DNA from: Oscillospiraceae bacterium
GTDB taxonomy: Bacteria > Bacillota > Clostridia > Oscillospirales > Oscillospiraceae
Reading direction: 5' to 3'
Assembly (NCBI GenBank): GCA_902802045.1
Contig: CADCKQ010000002.1
Location: forward strand, 186,001 to 250,000
DNA: 64,000 nt
The notes under the pieces are model-generated. The model saw only the letters and a program-made list of their open reading frames with translations. It searched no databases and was not told the DNA's origin. Below, piece by piece: positions 60,639 to 64,000 of this stretch. Position numbers and translations under genes: made by a program. Positions within the stretch are counted from its first letter, which is position 1, and every line of letters begins with the position of its first letter.

Positions 60639-61292
60639 ATGAGATTTTTTTCTTATGAGAGCAAGTTCAGCCAGCTGCTTCTGAAGCTGTGTTATGCCTG
60701 TATGCTGAATATACTGTGGTTTATCTGTTCGATCCCGATCTTCACGATCGGAGCTTCTACGACAGCCCTTTACTACACCTCCCTCAAGATCGTTCGCAGT
60801 GAAGAAGGCTATGTGACCACCTTATTCTTCCGTTCGTTCAGGGAAAACTTCAGGCAGGCGACCCGGCTGTGGCTGATTCTGCTCGGCGTCGGGCTTCTGC
60901 TGGCCGGAGACGGATATATTCTTCATTATCTTCGCCAGAGCAGTTCAGGAACGGCAGCCGTGATCTGGACACTGGTTTTGGCCATCGTCATCGCCGCAGC
61001 TGTCCTGTATGTGATCGAGCTCCTCTATGTCTTTCCGCTTCTGGCGAGTGTACGGAATACTGATCGTGCGATGCTGAAAAATGCTTTCCTGATCGGGACC
61101 CACTATCTGTTCGCTACGATTCTGATCATTGTCATACACTTCGCGATGTTTTTTGCAGTGGTCGCCTGGTTCACGCCGCTGATCATCTTCGGCGAAGGTC
61201 TCTGTGCGCTGATAAGCGCGTGGTTGCTGAACGGGGTCCTTCTCTCCGTCTCACAAGCTCCGGAAGAGGCCGGGGAGGAGAAAGAATCATGA
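60639..61292 (+). CDS. YesL-family (DUF624) membrane protein
   Basis: 217 residues, five to six membrane helices. MRFFSYESKFSQLLLKLCYACMLNILWFICSIPIFTIGAS and TALYYTSLKIVRSEEGY are the diagnostic DUF624 blocks. Such genes often accompany LplABC-type importers in Bacillota; the function is unknown. Overlaps the next start by 4 nt (ATGA). Confidence 0.92.
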   Translation: MRFFSYESKFSQLLLKLCYACMLNILWFICSIPIFTIGASTTALYYTSLKIVRSEEGYVTTLFFRSFRENFRQATRLWLILLGVGLLLAGDGYILHYLRQSSSGTAAVIWTLVLAIVIAAAVLYVIELLYVFPLLASVRNTDRAMLKNAFLIGTHYLFATILIIVIHFAMFFAVVAWFTPLIIFGEGLCALISAWLLNGVLLSVSQAPEEAGEEKES

Positions 61293-62029
61293 AATACAGT
61301 AAAGAAGAAAAAGCCGCCCGGCGGGCGGCTTTTCGTGCGATGTCTCCTGCCAAAAAGCGGGAGCATATCTTTACTTATTATAAATGGCCGATCCTGCTCG
61401 GCCTTATCGTACTTGCGATCCTCGGTTCGGCTCTGCACCGTCAGCTTGCAAAGAAGGAGCCTGTCCTCTATCTCGCCTTTGCCAATGTTGCTGTAGGCGA
61501 TGATCTTGCGGATGATCTGACTGAAGCTTATCTGCAAAAATCTGGGGCCGATCTTAAGCGGCAGGAGATTTATCTGTATCGCGACCTCTATCTGTCGGAA
61601 AACGCTGATACGCTCAACCACCAGTACGCCTATGCTTCCCAGATGAAGCTTATGGCAGCTATCCAGTCTCAGGAGCTGGATCTGGTCCTGATGAACCGCG
61701 AAGCGTATGACGCCCTCTCTGCCAGGGCATATCTGCTCCCGATCGATGAAAAGTCTCCGGGTCTCGATCCGGATCTTTGGCAGAAACTCTCCCCTTTTCT
61801 AACATCCAATGAAGTTGTGATTTCAGACAATTCAATAGAGTGGCAGCTGGGAGAGGCCGATACACATGAAATAATAACGGAGACCGTGACCAACGGCCTT
61901 GAGCTGACAGATATAGCTCTGTTAAAAAATGCAGGGTTTGACGAACCGGTATATCTGGGCGTCATCGCCAACAGCCCGCGCATAGACAGTGTTATCAGCT
62001 ATTTAAGTTATCTGATGGAGGAAGCATGA
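61289..62029 (+). CDS. Hypothetical single-pass membrane protein of the sucrose locus
   Basis: 246 residues: a highly basic cytoplasmic N-terminus (KYSKEEKAARRAAFRAM), one helix (about 33-50) and an extracytoplasmic domain of about 190 residues with binding-protein-like character (MNREAYDALSARAYLLPID). Frequently found after YesL genes, but not characterised. ATG 61289 overlaps the YesL stop. Its own stop overlaps the start of the amylosucrase gene, so all three are translationally coupled. Confidence 0.72.
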   Translation: MKYSKEEKAARRAAFRAMSPAKKREHIFTYYKWPILLGLIVLAILGSALHRQLAKKEPVLYLAFANVAVGDDLADDLTEAYLQKSGADLKRQEIYLYRDLYLSENADTLNHQYAYASQMKLMAAIQSQELDLVLMNREAYDALSARAYLLPIDEKSPGLDPDLWQKLSPFLTSNEVVISDNSIEWQLGEADTHEIITETVTNGLELTDIALLKNAGFDEPVYLGVIANSPRIDSVISYLSYLMEEA

Positions 62030-63882
62030 TGCAGCCGGAGTTTGCCCGTCGGCTTGAATGCCGCGAAACAGAACTGGATACGCTCTACCTTTCGCTCTAT
62101 CCCGACCGGAAACAGGCGCTGGATGAGCTTCTTCAAACGCTGCGCGATCGTTACGCAAGCCGCAGCGAGGAACTGAAAAAACGTGACCGCAGCCGGGAAA
62201 AAGATCCGGACTGGTATAAAGGAAATGATCTGCTCGGTATGTGCCTTTATGTGGATCAGTTTGCCGGAACACTGCGCGGTGTGAAAGAAAAGCTCGGCTA
62301 TCTGAGCGAGTGCGGCGTCAATTATCTGCACCTTATGCCTTTTCTCGATATGGTGGACGGCCGGAGCGACGGCGGATACGCGGTAGCCAGCTTTCGCAAG
62401 GTCAAGCCTCAGCTGGGGACGATGGAAGATCTGGTCGAACTGACAGATGACTGCCATGCTCAGGGAATCTCCGTCTGTATGGATTTTGTCATGAATCATA
62501 CCAGCGAGGAGCACATCTGGGCGAAGAAAGCACGGGCAGGCGATCCGGAATATCAAAACTATTACTTCTTTTATTCCGATCGCCGGATCCCTGATGAATA
62601 CGAGAAACATGTCCCTCAGGTCTTCCCAACTACCGCTCCGGGTAATTTCACTTACCTTGAGGATATACAGAAATATGTGCTGACATCCTTTTATCCCTAT
62701 CAGTGGGATCTGAACTATGCAAATCCCGCCGTATTCAACGCCATGGCGGATAATATGCTGTTTCTTGCCAACAAGGGCATAGACGTCATACGCGTTGACG
62801 CGGTTCCCTATATCTGGAAGGAGCTCGGAACCGATTGCCGCAACCTCCCGCAGGTACACAGCATCGTTCGCCTTATGAGACTGATCTGTGAGATCGTATG
62901 TCCATCTGTCCTTTTGCTTGGCGAAGTAGTGATGGCCCCGGAAAAGCTTGCCCCTTACTTCGGCCCTGTAGACAGTCCGGAATGCCATATGCTCTATAAC
63001 GCCACTACGATGTGTACCACCTGGCACACTGTGGCTACGAGCGATACAAGACTTCTGCGCAGGCAGACAGACACGGTCGCGGCTCTGCCGAAAGACTATG
63101 TGTTTTTGAACTATCTGCGCTGCCATGACGATATAGGCTGGGGACTGGACTACCCGTTCCTCCACCGGTTCGGGATGGAGGAAGTTCCGCATAAAGCATA
63201 TCTCAACGCTTTTTTCACCGGAGAGATCCCCGGCAGCTTCTCACGCGGAGAGAGATATAACGACGATCCCCGTCTTGGAGACGCGCGCCTCTGCGGTACC
63301 GCCGCGTCTCTGCTGGGTATAGAGGCGGCCGATGGTGATCCCGCCGCGCTTGATCTTGCCATTCAGCGCGATCTGATGCTGCACGCGTGGCTTTTATCGC
63401 AAAGCGGAGTTCCGATCCTGTACGCCGGAGACGAGATAGGTCAGCTCAACGACTACAGTTATCACGACGATCCCCTGAAGGCAGACGACAGCCGTTATCT
63501 GCACAGAGGCGCTTTCCCCTGGGATCAGGCTGAGCTGCGTTACGATGAGAACACCCGCCAGGGCAGACTGTTTCAGGGGCTGAAGCGGCTTGAGCGCATT
63601 CGTCGGGATAATGAGATATTCTCTTCCAGGGCTGACGTGAGCAGCTTCGAAGCAGGTAACAACGCGCTGCTCGGAGTCAAACGGAGACTCGACGGTAAAA
63701 CTCTTACTATGGTATACAATTTCAGCGATCAGTGGCAGCACGCCGATCTGCGGTCGCTCGGAAAGCATCTTGATCTGTTTTCCGGCAAAGAACTTGATCT
63801 TATCGGTACCTGGGAGCTCCCTCCATACGGATTTGTCTGGCTGCTTTCCCAGGCTCCTGCCGATCAGCCTGTTTCTTTCTGA
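62026..63882 (+). CDS. Amylosucrase-like GH13 enzyme
   Basis: 618 residues, no signal peptide. The GH13 catalytic triad is visible: nucleophile Asp258 in GIDVIRVDAVPYIWK, Glu300 in LLLGEVV, and Asp368 in RCHDDIGW. The YPYQWDLNYANPAVF segment and N-terminal helical domain are typical of the GH13_4 amylosucrase/sucrose hydrolase group, which makes alpha-1,4-glucan from sucrose with release of fructose, or hydrolyses it. In this locus it gives a second route for imported sucrose. Substrate preference cannot be told exactly. Confidence 0.87.
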   Translation: MMQPEFARRLECRETELDTLYLSLYPDRKQALDELLQTLRDRYASRSEELKKRDRSREKDPDWYKGNDLLGMCLYVDQFAGTLRGVKEKLGYLSECGVNYLHLMPFLDMVDGRSDGGYAVASFRKVKPQLGTMEDLVELTDDCHAQGISVCMDFVMNHTSEEHIWAKKARAGDPEYQNYYFFYSDRRIPDEYEKHVPQVFPTTAPGNFTYLEDIQKYVLTSFYPYQWDLNYANPAVFNAMADNMLFLANKGIDVIRVDAVPYIWKELGTDCRNLPQVHSIVRLMRLICEIVCPSVLLLGEVVMAPEKLAPYFGPVDSPECHMLYNATTMCTTWHTVATSDTRLLRRQTDTVAALPKDYVFLNYLRCHDDIGWGLDYPFLHRFGMEEVPHKAYLNAFFTGEIPGSFSRGERYNDDPRLGDARLCGTAASLLGIEAADGDPAALDLAIQRDLMLHAWLLSQSGVPILYAGDEIGQLNDYSYHDDPLKADDSRYLHRGAFPWDQAELRYDENTRQGRLFQGLKRLERIRRDNEIFSSRADVSSFEAGNNALLGVKRRLDGKTLTMVYNFSDQWQHADLRSLGKHLDLFSGKELDLIGTWELPPYGFVWLLSQAPADQPVSF

Positions 63883-63906
63883 TAGATCTTATCCGGATAT
63901 AAAGAA

Positions 63907-63934
63907 AATGTCGCCGTTCAGGCGACATTTTTGT
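63907..63934 (+). terminator. Terminator of the amylosucrase operon
   Basis: AATGTCGCC (63907-63915), loop GTTCA, GGCGACATT (63921-63929), followed by TTTTG. Nearly the same 26-nt element as at 49998-50023. Confidence 0.88.
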
Positions 63935-63951
63935 TGCAGCCGGATTGCCTT

Positions 63952-64000
63952 TTAATTCTTCTTCGCCCAGTACACCGTTTCGTCGAATACCGGGAAGGAG
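63952..64000 (-). CDS. C-terminal fragment of a gene continuing beyond the window
   Basis: On the minus strand the frame is open from the right edge to TAA at 63952-63954 and gives SFPVFDETVYWAKKN. The convergent position after the amylosucrase terminator fits a gene end, but the 15 residues are too few to assign a family. Confidence 0.45.
   Translation of the reverse strand, partial: SFPVFDETVYWAKKN

Noticed and set aside
62008..63192. 394-codon minus-strand frame opposite the amylosucrase gene
   Set aside because: Covered by the GH13 gene with all catalytic residues; the reverse frame shows no motif.

Overview
The window looks like a chromosomal segment of a low-to-mid GC Bacillota (Clostridia) bacterium. 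Pointers are a tryptophan-type T-box leader, a pyrophosphate-type phosphofructokinase, a class II aldolase, a type A RNase P RNA, TrmK, RadA, the RuvCAB set, LplABC/MsmK-type sugar transport, AGGAGG-like ribosome binding sites and frequent AGA/AGG arginine codons in the housekeeping genes. No rRNA, tRNA, insertion sequence or CRISPR array was seen.

Layout. 1-9.2 kb: small hydrolases, membrane proteins, lipoproteins and hypothetical proteins, mostly on the + strand. 9.2-11.4 kb: ruvC-ruvA-ruvB. 11.4-14.7 kb: promoter, Trp T-box, a 12-codon Trp-containing small ORF and a three-gene ABC importer (trpXYZ-like) whose 939 residues contain one tryptophan. 14.7-18.9 kb: two small cysteine-motif proteins, trmK, a Nif3-like protein, radA and a hypothetical protein. 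18.9-30.2 kb: a Xer-type recombinase, a P-type-ATPase-like protein that has lost its catalytic motifs, fba, PPi-pfk, ligA, a PLP lyase, murD, rnpB and two cell-envelope genes.

30.3-39.1 kb: a compact five-gene minus-strand operon, the most unusual part of the window. It encodes an HD-RyR protein, a degenerate TIR-TM protein, a catalytic-looking TIR-TM-LRR protein, a 1030-residue TIR-like-TM-LRR protein and a SLOG-fold protein with four membrane helices. The genes are 20-21 nt apart or overlap by 1-4 nt. The domain set matches nucleotide-signalling immune systems, and the TIR-TM-LRR order is the reverse of animal Toll-like receptors. No characterised system with exactly this composition is known to me.

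39.2-44.4 kb: yebC and a run with ornithine carbamoyltransferase next to an alternative ornithine cyclodeaminase-like gene. 44.4-49.4 kb: a more AT-rich patch with four copies of an intergenic repeat and a nuclease-helicase/MazG pair that may also be defensive.

50.0-63.9 kb: a sucrose/fructan locus. A minus-strand run encodes an LplABC-type importer, its MsmK-like ATPase, a cytoplasmic GH32 hydrolase, a fructokinase and a surface GH32-like lipoprotein. Divergently transcribed are a LacI-type regulator, YesL, a membrane protein and a GH13 amylosucrase-like enzyme. Operator-like palindromes overlap the transporter promoter, and near-identical terminator hairpins sit at both ends of the locus. 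A partial minus-strand gene enters at the right edge.
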